The notes: a model not told the origin generated them from the letters alone. A stretch of 64,000 nt of DNA from Chroogloeocystis siderophila 5.2 s.c.1 (GCF_001904655.1 NZ_MRCC01000019.1:1-64000); one strand, 5' to 3'; positions 1 through 9,540 are shown, counted from the stretch's first letter. Numbers and translations are program-made.

Positions 1-50
1 ACATGATTGAAGTAGAGTGAGCCATCTCTACTATCCTTACTTATTCAGGA

Positions 51-248
51 CTACCCTCTAAACTTGGCTTGGGCTATTAAATCAACTTCGCGACGTTCTC
101 CTGATGTCACATCACTGAAGAGTTCTTTATCGAGGAATGTAATTGAGTCGCGTTCGAGATAGGTGGTGACGGCGGGAAAGAAGAGAGAAATGAATTCCCA
201 AAAAAAGGTTGTCAGTAGTTCTTTGAACAGGTGATCGTGGTCTATCAT
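51..248 (-). pseudogene. Truncated Rpn-family nuclease (DUF4351-type), N-terminal fragment
   Basis: A 65-codon reading frame begins MIDHDHLFKELLTTFFWEF and reaches a block reading SGERREVDLIAQAKFRG. This is the typical start of cyanobacterial Rpn-family recombination-promoting nuclease/putative transposase proteins, in which the VDL...KF part belongs to the PD-(D/E)XK core. Family members usually run to about 250-320 residues. Here a TAG stops the frame just after the core strand, and I could not read a family-like continuation in the other two frames over the remaining 50 bases to the window edge. I therefore call it a degraded N-terminal remnant. The rest of the gene, if any, lies outside the window. 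Confidence 0.6.
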
Positions 249-377
249 GCATAGTAAGATGGGCTTTTGAACAATGTGTTGAGTAGAGCGATCGCGTCTC
301 TAGTTGAAATAATGCTGAATAGTACCACAATGAAAGCAGAGGTTGCTATCAAGCCTCAGCGAATCTCCTTGAATTAT

Positions 378-1202
378 TTACTTTGTTAGTAGGCTAGTAG
401 CTATATTTACATCAAAAGATTTTGTCTCTAAGTTTTGATGTTGATTCATCTCAGCTTCTATTAAGCGAATAGAGAGAAGGACTTCAGCTAAAGCACGTTG
501 AAAGGCGTAATACCAACCAGCCCATCCGTCTAGGATGCCTTTATTAAGGATTAAGCAGTAAAATAAAATTGCAAAAGGAGCTAAAATTTTTTGTTTCCGG
601 ATGCGATCGCCGAAGCTCAGTTCTTGAGTAGGAGTTTCTAGGAGTTTTTTTGCTTCAATGATCATATAGCGATCTTGTGCCCATAACCATCGACTTAAAG
701 GTTTGCGATCGTCATGATAAATATACGATGAAAGCACGGCAGATTTGCCATTTACCTGTAGTAACTGTGTATGTCCATCATCAATGTAAATAGCTTTCTC
801 TTTTTTAAAAAGAACTTCACGTGGTGGAAGTAGTGTACCTTGTAAAGGTTTGCCAAAAATGCAATACTTAAATTTGACAAAATAGCTATCTGCTAAGGAG
901 TCTTGTGCGAGAGTAGCAATCTCAGCAATGAAGTCTTCTGTAAGAACATAGTCTGCATCTAGTGATAATACCCATTCAGATTGTACCTGCTGTAAGGCAT
1001 AGTTCCACTGATTTGTATGAGTATCAAATGTTCTCTGAAATATTTGAACTTGAGGGTAGGAGCGCAGAATATCTAGAGTTGTATCAGAACTATAACTGTC
1101 AATAACTATTATTTGTTTTGCCCAAGTAAGACGCTGAAGTGTACGGTGGAGGTTGGCAGCTTCATTAAATGTCAGGATCAGGGGAGTTATTTGATCAAGC
1201 AT
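378..1202 (-). CDS. Family 2 glycosyltransferase (WaaE/KdtX-like)
   Basis: The 274-residue protein opens with the GT-A nucleotide-binding pattern (LTFNEAANL at about 10-18, then IVIDSYSSDTT at 32-42) and has an acidic DAD triad at 82-84, which would bind the metal and sugar nucleotide. Length and layout match GT2 enzymes such as the lipopolysaccharide core beta-glycosyltransferase WaaE. A hydrophobic stretch near residues 205-225 suggests membrane association. It is the last gene of the minus-strand polysaccharide operon, 39 bases after a GT4 gene. The donor and acceptor cannot be told from sequence. Confidence 0.85.
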   Translation of the reverse strand: MLDQITPLILTFNEAANLHRTLQRLTWAKQIIVIDSYSSDTTLDILRSYPQVQIFQRTFDTHTNQWNYALQQVQSEWVLSLDADYVLTEDFIAEIATLAQDSLADSYFVKFKYCIFGKPLQGTLLPPREVLFKKEKAIYIDDGHTQLLQVNGKSAVLSSYIYHDDRKPLSRWLWAQDRYMIIEAKKLLETPTQELSFGDRIRKQKILAPFAILFYCLILNKGILDGWAGWYYAFQRALAEVLLSIRLIEAEMNQHQNLETKSFDVNIATSLLTK

Positions 1203-1241
1203 TGATTGTAGTTATGACAATATCGTAATATTTGCAGATAT

Positions 1242-2426
1242 TTAATAAACAGCAGAAATCGGTTCTCTTTTACGAATGGACATATATATTTCGATCAATT
1301 GTGAGGCAACACGCTCCCAAGTATAGTTTTCAAAAACTAGCTGTCTAGCACGATTTCCCATCTGTTTTGCTTGTTGAGGATTTTGTAAACATTTCGTTAA
1401 AGCATCAGCAAGTTCTTCCGCATTAACGTTGACTACATAAGCAGCTTGGGCTGATGCTGCTTCAGAAAAATTGCAGCCAGTAGTAATCACGCATGGCAAC
1501 CCTGATGCCATACCTTCCAAAACAGACATACTAAATCCTTCAGAGTACGAAGGAGCAACGTAGATGTTTGCAGCAGCAAGAGCGCTGTGTTTGAGGGAGC
1601 CTGTCAGCATACCAGTGAAGGTAACTGCGTCTATGCATCCAGCTTGAGCAAAATAGTCCTTAACAACAGGTAAATAACCAATATTGTCTTGCCCTGCAAC
1701 GATTAAATGTGTATGAGGAAACAGGGTATGTATTTTAGCAAAAGCAGTAGAAAGTAAGTCTAATCCTTTTTTAGGGTCGATTCTACCAAGAAATAGAATT
1801 AGTGTTTTATTTCGAGTTTCTGGGAATTTTGAATAAAAATTTTCTGGCTCTGGTAAAGTTTCAAAATCTTGTTTGTGAACTCCATTAGGGACAACAAATA
1901 TAGGAGCTTTGAGATCAAGGATTTTAACACCTTCTGCTTCTTTTTTTGCTAGAGTTTGAATAGCACTAGCTTGCTGAAGAGCAGGTTTCTCAAATAAGTT
2001 GTAGTATAAACGCTTTTTCCAAGCTTTGTATGATAATGCCCAAGGCTCTAACATTCCACGAGGAGTTACAAGATAAGGAATCTTCTGTTGCTGACAAGCC
2101 CAATAAGCAGGCAAATTAGCATAAGAAAAAACAGCATTTGCATGTACTAGATCATAGTTGGATGCATTTTTAAATAACCAGTTCGTCAATGCGAGACTAA
2201 ATTTATAGCCTTTTAAATCCCAATAGGGGAAATATTGAAAGCGATAGGATGTTTCAGAGATCCAAGTTTGTAATGGAACGTTTAGTTTCTCAGAACCGTT
2301 AGCATTAGTTGTTATCAAATCAACTTCGATGCTGTGATGACCTAATGCTTGAGCTAGCTCTACAACACTTTTGGAAGGACCACCGTAGACAGTTCCAACA
2401 GCAGGAACAAGCATTAAAATTTTCAT
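1242..2426 (-). CDS. GT4 glycosyltransferase
   Basis: The 394-residue protein has the GT-B fold layout. The N-terminal half has a glycine-rich GGPSKSV loop at about 15-21 for acceptor binding. The C-terminal half has FLGRIDPKKGLDLL and the GT4 E-x7-E signature (SEGFSMSVLEGMASGLP, near residue 295), which contacts the nucleotide-sugar. The central segment TPRGMLEPW is also seen as THGMLDPW in the GT4 at 46975-48132, so these two enzymes look like members of one subfamily in opposite clusters. It probably adds one sugar to the lipid-linked repeat unit at the cytoplasmic face. The specific sugar is unknown. Confidence 0.88.
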   Translation of the reverse strand: MKILMLVPAVGTVYGGPSKSVVELAQALGHHSIEVDLITTNANGSEKLNVPLQTWISETSYRFQYFPYWDLKGYKFSLALTNWLFKNASNYDLVHANAVFSYANLPAYWACQQQKIPYLVTPRGMLEPWALSYKAWKKRLYYNLFEKPALQQASAIQTLAKKEAEGVKILDLKAPIFVVPNGVHKQDFETLPEPENFYSKFPETRNKTLILFLGRIDPKKGLDLLSTAFAKIHTLFPHTHLIVAGQDNIGYLPVVKDYFAQAGCIDAVTFTGMLTGSLKHSALAAANIYVAPSYSEGFSMSVLEGMASGLPCVITTGCNFSEAASAQAAYVVNVNAEELADALTKCLQNPQQAKQMGNRARQLVFENYTWERVASQLIEIYMSIRKREPISAVY

Positions 2427-2472
2427 AAAATCTGTTTAATACTTCAAATAAATCTCACAATCACATAATGAT

Positions 2473-3084
2473 TTAAGTCACTTCAAGACACTGCATTATA
2501 GATTCATTAGACTTTTTCTGGCGGTATTTTATAACCTTTGCAGGTACTCCTACGGCTACAGCAAAAGGCGGAATTGACTTAGTAACTACACTATTTGCAC
2601 CAATAACAGCACCATTACCAATTTCAACACCCTTACCAATGAAAACACCTCTACCAATCCAAACGTCAGAACCTATTTTGATCTTTGCTCCTTGAAAACC
2701 TTGATTTCTAATTAAAGTTTCTGGATCTGCATAAGCATGATCGTTATCGCGAATTGATACGAATTCTGCAATCCTTGAGTTATCACCAATTTCTACTCCA
2801 TACAAAGAAGAAATATATGTGTAATCGTTTAAGCTTACAAAGTTTCCAATATTTATATAGCCATCTGCTCCACAGTTCAGAAATATTCCTATTCCGAACG
2901 AGCAATTATTTCCAACTCTGATATCACGAAAAGCATATCCAAATCGAGGAAATCCTTGAAAACAACAATTTTTACCTAAAGCCCTAAACCATATCTGTGG
3001 AAAAAATAAACAGCTATTAGCTACTAAAGTAGATTTTAAAAAGTCAAAGCCTTTAAATACCTTTGACAAGAATAAGTAGAACAT
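2473..3084 (-). CDS. Left-handed beta-helix (hexapeptide) acyltransferase
   Basis: The 203-residue protein consists largely of hexapeptide repeats (for example IGDNSRIAEF, IGSDVWIGRGV, IGKGVEIGNGAVIGANSVV), which build a left-handed beta-helix. The run NDHAYADP contains the usual catalytic-loop histidine, and the VWIGRGVFIG segment is typical of maltose/NodL/WcaF-like O-acetyltransferases that use acetyl-CoA. The end AVGVPAKVIKYR is a family hallmark. It lies in the flippase-sulfotransferase-polymerase operon, so it probably O-acetylates (or otherwise acylates) a sugar of that polymer. Confidence 0.85.
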   Translation of the reverse strand: MFYLFLSKVFKGFDFLKSTLVANSCLFFPQIWFRALGKNCCFQGFPRFGYAFRDIRVGNNCSFGIGIFLNCGADGYINIGNFVSLNDYTYISSLYGVEIGDNSRIAEFVSIRDNDHAYADPETLIRNQGFQGAKIKIGSDVWIGRGVFIGKGVEIGNGAVIGANSVVTKSIPPFAVAVGVPAKVIKYRQKKSNESIMQCLEVT

Positions 3085-3157
3085 ATAAATCTGTGCTTAA
3101 TCTCTGATTGAACAGAAGCAGGAATTAAATGCATAAATTATAATTGTGTTATGGCAG

Positions 3158-4315
3158 TTAATTTTCTCTTTCTCTAAGTAATATACGTTTGTGCTGCTGT
3201 GCGGCTGAACCATACTTAGTCCAAAGTTCTAATCGTCTTTGTGCATTAGTTATATAACGTTCGCGTGTTTTTGTGTCAAATAGAATTGCAGCAATCGCTA
3301 CAGCTATTTGTTGTGGACTGTTTGGATCTATCAACATTATCTCCTCGTCAGTAAATTCTTTTGTAATACCACCTACTCGTGTAGCTATCACAGGTACTCC
3401 TTGACTTAATGCTTCATCTATTACACGAGGAACTCCTTCCGGATAAGAAGATGATGGTACAACTAATACATCTGTCTCTTGAAAAAAAGCAGACAATTTT
3501 TCTTTTGCATCAACCCAACCATGAAACTTGATGTATTCATTAAATTTCATATTTTGAACAAATATTTCAGTTGCTTGACGATCCGCACCATCACCAACCA
3601 CATCGAGTACAATTGTTACTTCTGGGTAATTGTGAACAACTAACTGCATTGCTAAAAACAAATCTTTTAATCCTTTGCGCCAGAGAACTTGACCTAGATA
3701 TAAAACTCGCTTTACACAACTAACTGAAGAATCTGGAGCGTATGTTTTACTACGTAGGTTTAGATGCCCAAGAGGAACAGTTTCAACCACGTTTTGATTG
3801 AATTTACGTACACGATCAGCTAAATATTTTCCTCTAGCAATTACTACACTTGCTATTTTTAATGTGTACTCAGTACTAAAACGATATAGAACTGACCAGC
3901 CTAACCATTTACCATTTGCTTGTAAAAGAGATTGTTCATAATCATTACCTAAATAAACCACCATGCCTCGTGATAATTGATGAATTAGTGGAAGAATTGG
4001 CACGAGAGATAGAAAAGCAGGAAAGTATAGTATTACATAGGGTCGGTGCCTTAGGTAAGCTATTAAGCGTAGCCAGTTGAAGAGTGCCTTTTGGTGCGAT
4101 TGTAGAGGAACAACTTTAACTAAATTTGAATTTATATTTCCTTGCAGTGAAGGCATTTCGCTAGATACATAGGTTATCCAAGTACATTCATCAAATTGCT
4201 GAGCTAATTCATTAATATATTCGGCAATTGATGTTTTAGTTATCCACGTATTGTTTGAAGTATGCTGTACAGATGATAATCCAACTATCAATATGTTTTT
4301 ACGTTGAATTTTCAT
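3158..4315 (-). CDS. GT4 glycosyltransferase
   Basis: This 385-residue GT-B enzyme shows VLYLGQVLWRKGLKDL at the start of its C-terminal Rossmann domain, which is the usual GT4 position for the donor phosphate site. It has an E-x7-E-like motif in SYPEGVPRVIDEALSQGVPVI. Its start lies one base after the stop of the polymerase gene, so the two are almost certainly co-transcribed and probably translationally coupled. A cytoplasmic role in repeat-unit assembly is inferred. Donor and linkage are not predictable. Confidence 0.86.
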   Translation of the reverse strand: MKIQRKNILIVGLSSVQHTSNNTWITKTSIAEYINELAQQFDECTWITYVSSEMPSLQGNINSNLVKVVPLQSHQKALFNWLRLIAYLRHRPYVILYFPAFLSLVPILPLIHQLSRGMVVYLGNDYEQSLLQANGKWLGWSVLYRFSTEYTLKIASVVIARGKYLADRVRKFNQNVVETVPLGHLNLRSKTYAPDSSVSCVKRVLYLGQVLWRKGLKDLFLAMQLVVHNYPEVTIVLDVVGDGADRQATEIFVQNMKFNEYIKFHGWVDAKEKLSAFFQETDVLVVPSSSYPEGVPRVIDEALSQGVPVIATRVGGITKEFTDEEIMLIDPNSPQQIAVAIAAILFDTKTRERYITNAQRRLELWTKYGSAAQQHKRILLREREN

Positions 4316-4316
4316 T

Positions 4317-5552
4317 TTAAAAACTTACCTTTTTATTTACTCTTAACGACTTTAAGTGAAAAGTAATACCAGCAAGAATCCAGGCAAACATTGTTGCTAT
4401 TGTAGTATGTGTTAATCCATACATGAAGAAACTAACAAGCGCAGCAAATAATGGAATTTCTATCTGTGGCTCGATAATATTAAAAGCTCTAACTAAAACT
4501 GGTAAAATGAAAAATGTAAATAGGAGAAGACCTAGTGGACCTCCTGCTCTTAAGATATCAATGATATTACTATGCGCATTTTTGCTATATACACGGCTAC
4601 CTACTTGGATTTCTGATTCAGTAAAGCCAAGACCAAATGGTGATTCTGATAAATCTTTTAATGTACTCTCAATCGCTCCAAAGCGTGCTGTATCAGATTT
4701 GCTACTTTGTATTGCTTCTAATTGAGTATCACTCAGTCGTTGTATTAATGCTGTATATTGCTTTGGTAAATAACTTTGAATCAGAAAAATACCTATTGCT
4801 AGTATCGTACTAGCAGCAACAAAGTTTCGCAACCAATACTTTACTCTTGTAATGTCTCCGCTAATGTAAAAGATGTACGTAATCACAATAGCAAAGCTTA
4901 TAAATAAGCCTCTTGAATAGGTAAGTATTGCTGCTAAGATAGTAGGAATCAATACCACAATCCATAAAAATTTTTGTTTTTTTTCAACTGATTGCGAAAA
5001 AATGAAAGCTATTGGGATGGGAAAAGCAAGGCATAAGTGAGCAGCCATTGGTGTTTGGCTGTAAAAGGGACCTAGTAAATTAGCAACTTCCAATCCACGA
5101 CTAGCTGAACGCTCATTAACTCTAGGTATATCAACTACATGAAAATAATCGATAAGACTTGTAATAGACATTAAGGCAGTAGATATAGCAAATACTGATA
5201 TTAACTGCAAAATTTCTTGTCTTTGTAGCTTTAACCCTGCGACAGAAAAAGCAAGCAAGAAATAGCCACCTACTAAAATTGTCATTTTTATAGCTTGTAT
5301 TGGTTCAGAAGCAAATAAAGATGCTGTGCCACTAAGAATCAGAAAAGCTACAAAAAACAAAGCATTTGGATAGCGCTTTATTGCAGCCATAGTTCTTCCA
5401 GAGAATACACTTAATCCAATTAGTAGTATTGCTAATCCTGTTGTTATGCCTATATTAGTTTCTCCCTTAGCAGTCTGTGCAAAGCGCATTAAATCTCCCC
5501 AGGGCGAAAAAGCTACACAAGATAATAAGAGTATGTATATGATATTTCTCAT
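4317..5552 (-). CDS. O-antigen ligase/polymerase family membrane protein (Wzy-like)
   Basis: The 411-residue protein is highly hydrophobic, with roughly ten to eleven predicted membrane spans. Between them lies a large loop (about residues 255-320) that carries SDTARFGAIESTL and GLGFTESEIQVGSR. This loop pattern, with an arginine and a histidine (KNAHSNI) just before a late membrane segment, is characteristic of the Wzy/WaaL superfamily. Such enzymes polymerise undecaprenyl-diphosphate-linked repeat units at the periplasmic face. It sits between the sulfotransferase and a GT4, in the same operon as a Wzx-like flippase. A ligase role is possible but less likely in this setting. Confidence 0.8.
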   Translation of the reverse strand: MRNIIYILLLSCVAFSPWGDLMRFAQTAKGETNIGITTGLAILLIGLSVFSGRTMAAIKRYPNALFFVAFLILSGTASLFASEPIQAIKMTILVGGYFLLAFSVAGLKLQRQEILQLISVFAISTALMSITSLIDYFHVVDIPRVNERSASRGLEVANLLGPFYSQTPMAAHLCLAFPIPIAFIFSQSVEKKQKFLWIVVLIPTILAAILTYSRGLFISFAIVITYIFYISGDITRVKYWLRNFVAASTILAIGIFLIQSYLPKQYTALIQRLSDTQLEAIQSSKSDTARFGAIESTLKDLSESPFGLGFTESEIQVGSRVYSKNAHSNIIDILRAGGPLGLLLFTFFILPVLVRAFNIIEPQIEIPLFAALVSFFMYGLTHTTIATMFAWILAGITFHLKSLRVNKKVSF

Positions 5553-5593
5553 CTTTTATTATTTAAAATTTAAAAAATGAACTCAACTAATAA

Positions 5594-6535
5594 TCAGTTT
5601 AATTTATAAATTTGCGATTTATAAAATCTCAGTCGATTTCTAATTTTGTTTAGCTGTTGAATATATATTTCTTGTAGGTAAAATTTGACCCTGTCAACTC
5701 TATGAATAGTTAGTCTTATTGAATGGGATTTTAAAGAATAATTAAGATGTTTAAGAAAGTCTCCAGTCAGAATCTCAAATATTTCAATCTCCTCAGAAGC
5801 TAGTTTTTTTTCCCAATCGTTTAATCGCGTTACATCTAAACGTTTTCCAATAAGATTATGCTGTGCAGAAGTATAAAATGGTACTTTGAATCCTGTAGCT
5901 TTAAGCATTAAGTGTTGATATTCAATATCTAGATAAGAGCAAAGGTTTTTTACAGTTTCTTCAGGTTCGCTGATTAAATCTTCGTACTTGATACGGATAA
6001 TTTTGTCCTTTCCAAGAAAAGATTCAGCAGCAAGACCATATGCCATATGTTCTACCCACCAACTAGCTGCTTTTGTTATTGTGTTTGGTCCCCAGTCTAG
6101 TGGCATAACTGAGGAAGCTACGGCTCTACCGTCTCTAACAATGTGTATAAATTTAGCTTGTGGGAAAACTTCTAGTAAAGTTTTAGCATACTTCATGTTT
6201 GTAGGAGTATGATCTATCCACAGCTTAGGAGATTTAGAGGAATTTATACTTTCTGCGTATTTCTTCACAAAAAAATCTACTGTATGAATAGCACTCTTAG
6301 CTAAATTTTCTTGTAAATTTTCCGCATCTACGCTAATTCTCCATATTTTGAAGCGCTTGTCTTTTAAAATTTCGTTTGTATATGTATGAAAATGAGCTTT
6401 ATGGTTGCAAGCTTGAATGATATTTAATTTGAATTGAAATTCTGGTATCGTTAGGCAATCGCTATGACTACCTAAAATTGCTCCTAGCAAAGTCGTTCCA
6501 CTTCTACCACATCCACCTATGAAAACGGGATTCAT
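5594..6535 (-). CDS. PAPS-dependent sulfotransferase family protein
   Basis: The protein starts with FIGGCGRSGTTLL, the 5'-phosphosulfate-binding loop of PAPS sulfotransferases. It later has FIHIVRDGRAVASS (about residues 130-144), the 3'-phosphate-binding strand-helix. The reading frame is open 13 codons further upstream, but I chose the ATG at 6535 because AAGGAGG lies six bases before it and the P-loop then begins at about residue 6, as in homologues (313 residues). It is flanked by Wzx-like and Wzy-like genes, so transfer of sulfate to a polysaccharide hydroxyl is the best guess. A sulfated lipid or another small acceptor cannot be excluded. Confidence 0.85.
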   Translation of the reverse strand: MNPVFIGGCGRSGTTLLGAILGSHSDCLTIPEFQFKLNIIQACNHKAHFHTYTNEILKDKRFKIWRISVDAENLQENLAKSAIHTVDFFVKKYAESINSSKSPKLWIDHTPTNMKYAKTLLEVFPQAKFIHIVRDGRAVASSVMPLDWGPNTITKAASWWVEHMAYGLAAESFLGKDKIIRIKYEDLISEPEETVKNLCSYLDIEYQHLMLKATGFKVPFYTSAQHNLIGKRLDVTRLNDWEKKLASEEIEIFEILTGDFLKHLNYSLKSHSIRLTIHRVDRVKFYLQEIYIQQLNKIRNRLRFYKSQIYKLN

Positions 6536-6588
6536 TGTTGCCTCCTTAAAGAATTTTTTAACAACTTTTACCAAAATTAATTATGGTT

Positions 6589-8082
6589 TTAATTTGAGGA
6601 ATGCTTTTGTAAAAACCGTTTATATGTATTAGCTATAGTATTAAATAACCATATTGCATCGACACCCCAAAAAGTTTGAGGAATAAGAAGAGATAATAAA
6701 AGAGAAAAAGCTAAAGTTATTGTTCCAGCTATGCTAATAATTGCTAAATTTGGTATAAACAAACTTCTCATAAATGTAGCTATTAACCAAACACTGACAT
6801 AGGTAATAACGGCAAAGCAACTAGCTGGTATATGTGCTGCAAATAAATCTCGCCAAGTAATAAATGTCAAACGCAAGCTAAGCTGAGCCATGAGAAGAAA
6901 GTTTATGCTAAGAGCAATCAGAACTCCGATCGCTACACCTGATATTCCCCAATAATGTCCTAGCCAAGCTCCTGCTAAAATGAGAGTTGCGTAAACTCCT
7001 TGTATCCAAGCTCGTTTGTAGACTGCACCTTTGGCTCTTGCTAGCGAATCACTAACTTTATAACTAGTACGAAACAGCATACCTATCGTCAGAATTTGGA
7101 AGGGAATGATCGCTCCAGTCCAAGCAGGTCCCAGTAACAAATGGATAATCTCAGGACTTAAAGCAAACAAAGCTGCACTAGTAGGTAATATTATTAACGC
7201 GATAAGTGTGATACTGCGTCTATAAGCTATTGCCAATCTTTTTGGTTCTTCTTGAACTTTTGCCATTGCTGGAAAAAGTACTTTATCTAAAGCTTGACCT
7301 AGCAGATTTGCAGGTAAAACCATAAGTTGATAAGCTCTTCCGTATAAGCCTAAAGCTTCTGCACCCAACCAGCGACCTACTACTAAGTAATCGCCCTGAG
7401 TTGCAATATAGTTAAAAATACGAGCAATTGTAAATCCACCACCAAAATGTATTAAATCGTCAAAAGCAGCGCGGTCAAACTGGGGTAATTTTGGATGAGG
7501 CTTAATAATGAGCAAAATTAGGCTGTTGGTAGCTGCCTGAGATAGCGTTGCTCCTACTAACGCCCATATCCCAAAGCTAGCAAGAGCAAGGCTGACTCCA
7601 ACAATACCGTATCCTACAATAAACGACGCAAGGTTAATACTCGTTAACCAACGAAATTGTAGTTCTCTTTGTAATAGCGATTCAGCAATAACTGATATAC
7701 TATGCAGAGGGAAAACCAACACGAGAACGCGAATAACTAATGTGAGTTCCTCCATCTGAAAGAAGTTTGCCAAGCTAGGACTAAATAGCCAGAGAAAACT
7801 TGCCATTAGTAACCCAAAAAATACAGAAACTGTAAAACCAGTACGCAGATGACTGTCTTCTAAATTTGGACGTTGTACAATTGCTGGACCAACACCTAGT
7901 AAAGAAAAAATTTCGGAAAAACCTATAACAATAGAGGCAGCATTAACAATCCCAAAATCTGCTGGAGTGAGAAGACGTGCCAAAATAATAAAGACTACTA
8001 ACCGCAGTATAGCTTGAAAACCCGCACCGGAAATTACCCAAAATAATCCATTTAATGTACTATGGGTTATACTCTTCTGCAT
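6589..8082 (-). CDS. Polysaccharide flippase (Wzx/WzxC-like, MOP superfamily)
   Basis: The 497-residue protein has about 12-14 hydrophobic segments throughout. Its N-terminal pattern (residues 9-60, including LNGLFWVISGAGFQAILR and LLTPADFGIVNAA) is typical of the MOP flippase subgroup that contains WzxC and TuaB. Such proteins move undecaprenyl-diphosphate-linked oligosaccharides to the periplasmic face. It is the promoter-proximal gene of the minus-strand operon and is followed after 53 bases by the sulfotransferase, then the polymerase. A second, unrelated-looking flippase lies at 34779-36059. Confidence 0.88.
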   Translation of the reverse strand: MQKSITHSTLNGLFWVISGAGFQAILRLVVFIILARLLTPADFGIVNAASIVIGFSEIFSLLGVGPAIVQRPNLEDSHLRTGFTVSVFFGLLMASFLWLFSPSLANFFQMEELTLVIRVLVLVFPLHSISVIAESLLQRELQFRWLTSINLASFIVGYGIVGVSLALASFGIWALVGATLSQAATNSLILLIIKPHPKLPQFDRAAFDDLIHFGGGFTIARIFNYIATQGDYLVVGRWLGAEALGLYGRAYQLMVLPANLLGQALDKVLFPAMAKVQEEPKRLAIAYRRSITLIALIILPTSAALFALSPEIIHLLLGPAWTGAIIPFQILTIGMLFRTSYKVSDSLARAKGAVYKRAWIQGVYATLILAGAWLGHYWGISGVAIGVLIALSINFLLMAQLSLRLTFITWRDLFAAHIPASCFAVITYVSVWLIATFMRSLFIPNLAIISIAGTITLAFSLLLSLLIPQTFWGVDAIWLFNTIANTYKRFLQKHSSN

Positions 8083-8707
8083 ACATGAATTAAAAATAGT
8101 AGATTTCGCTTGTTTATTTGGTTAGCAGATGTATGAAACACGTTTGTCAGCTAAATAGTAAAACCTAGGCTTGCAATCTTTTATTTTTTTGCCTTGCGTG
8201 AACTACAAAAAGAATTTAACCTGATTTACAAACAACTATGTATGGAGATCTCACGGAACTTTTGAGGTAATTCATAATATTCTATTATTTGCCTAAGTAG
8301 ATATACGGTATTTTGCCGCTGTGTTTTGTGCAGATAATCAAAAACTAATTAATTAGCTATGCGTTGAGAAAAAGGATTAAATTAATAATTGCAAATTAAA
8401 GTTCGCATATTTACGTATAAATTCAGCTTTACCTTGTAAGACGATAAGAAATTCTGCTCAAGCTCCAGTAATATTACTGATAAATTAATATGAGTTATGA
8501 TTGCTTCTGCGATTTGTCTATATCGCATCTTGATAAGTGGGATCGCCTAGCTTAGTAGGACCCGAACTCAACTTTTAGATAGCGTTTTTTATTTAAGTGC
8601 GATTGTGTCTAAATCAACAGTGCGATCGCCTACTTAGACAAACTCAGTAATTCTCCTCAAACATTGGGCTGGATGTCGCCTACGCGGGACGATCAGTATG
8701 AAATCAA
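8083..8707. other. Intergenic region without a recognised gene
   Basis: This 625-base stretch separates the flippase operon from the toxin-antitoxin remnant. The part nearest 8082 should hold the promoter and leader of the flippase operon, but I could not pick a -35/-10 pair with confidence. Two HIP1-like GCGATCGC/GCGATCGCC sites occur near its right end. No reading frame with a convincing start was seen. Confidence 0.4.
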
Positions 8708-9201
8708 CTACTCACCAGCAGCCTGTAGGATTGTTGCATATAACTGGCTACTTACTCGAAAATCCACCTGCTCAATCAAGTGATCCATTAGAGGCTTAAC
8801 AGACAAAATCAAACCATTCCGTTTAGCTTGTAATAAAACACCCAAAAGCCCAGTTACATTAAGTCCCAAATCTGCTGCCAATACTCTGCCGCGACGCTCA
8901 TCCATTAAAAGAAGATTCGCCTTCAGTTCCAGTGTTAAAATGATTGCTTCAGCTTCACCCAAGTCAATATTACTCTGTTTAGTTTGAGTATCTTTCACTC
9001 GTTGAGCGTCAGTAACGGTTTGAGTCTGAATCCAAGGTAGAGTTTTTACTTCGGCTGCACCAGGAACAATCTTACCCACATTCACCATTTCGTTGTAAAC
9101 GGCAGTAGGAATAATGATGACTCCATAAAGTTGCCGCAACAGATCTAACTGACCATCGCTGCTAAGTTTGTAATAGGTGAAGTATCACTGACAACAATCA
9201 C
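8708..9201 (-). pseudogene. Frameshifted DUF3368 PIN-domain toxin
   Basis: The start is the GTG at 9201, which overlaps the TGA of the upstream antitoxin (GTGA). It reads VIVVSDTSPITNLAAM, the standard opening of DUF3368 PIN-fold proteins with the first catalytic aspartate. It then hits a TAG within a few codons. One frame over, the protein resumes as GQLDLLRQLYGVIIIP and runs to 8708 with the acidic blocks DLGEAEAI and LLMDERRGR. The two halves join if one base is restored near 9152-9156. The gene is therefore a recent single-base frameshift (or a sequencing error). The family acts as a ribonuclease toxin. Confidence 0.75.
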
Positions 9202-9443
9202 AACAAGCCCATTGACTGCAATGTTGTCACATCAGACTGAAAATCTTCTACATCGTAGTTAATACAAAGTCCTCGTTTTGCTAATTCGTGTTGAAATTCA
9301 ATGACTGTTAGCCCAGTCCAAGCGCGAACTTTGCCACTGCTGATTTTTTCCTGCTTATACAGCATGATAGCAATTTCTAGCCGCAATTCATCCTCACTCA
9401 TCTTAGTTGCTTGCAGAATCTCATCAGGAATAACAACGCTCAT
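9198..9443 (-). CDS. UPF0175 family antitoxin-like protein
   Basis: The 81-residue protein reads VVIPDEILQATKMSEDEL, then IAIMLYKQEKISSGKVRAW and TVIEFQHELAKRGL. This is the standard order of UPF0175 proteins, which have a short helical DNA-binding region and a C-terminal antitoxin tail. Its stop overlaps the GTG start of the PIN-domain gene, the usual antitoxin-first arrangement of these cyanobacterial pairs. It would neutralise the toxin and probably repress its own promoter. Because the toxin is frameshifted, it may now be an orphan antitoxin. Confidence 0.8.
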   Translation of the reverse strand: MSVVIPDEILQATKMSEDELRLEIAIMLYKQEKISSGKVRAWTGLTVIEFQHELAKRGLCINYDVEDFQSDVTTLQSMGLL

Positions 9444-9540
9444 TGGTTTGTGTGGTAGAAAGTAAAGTTATCCTAATTCAAGGATAAGCAATTCTACACT
9501 GCTGATAACTTCCTCCACTCCAACAGTGCGATCGCATAAT

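Noticed and set aside
4423-4725. 100-codon plus-strand frame opposite the polymerase gene
   Set aside because: It lies wholly inside the well-supported minus-strand Wzy-like gene and has no family pattern.
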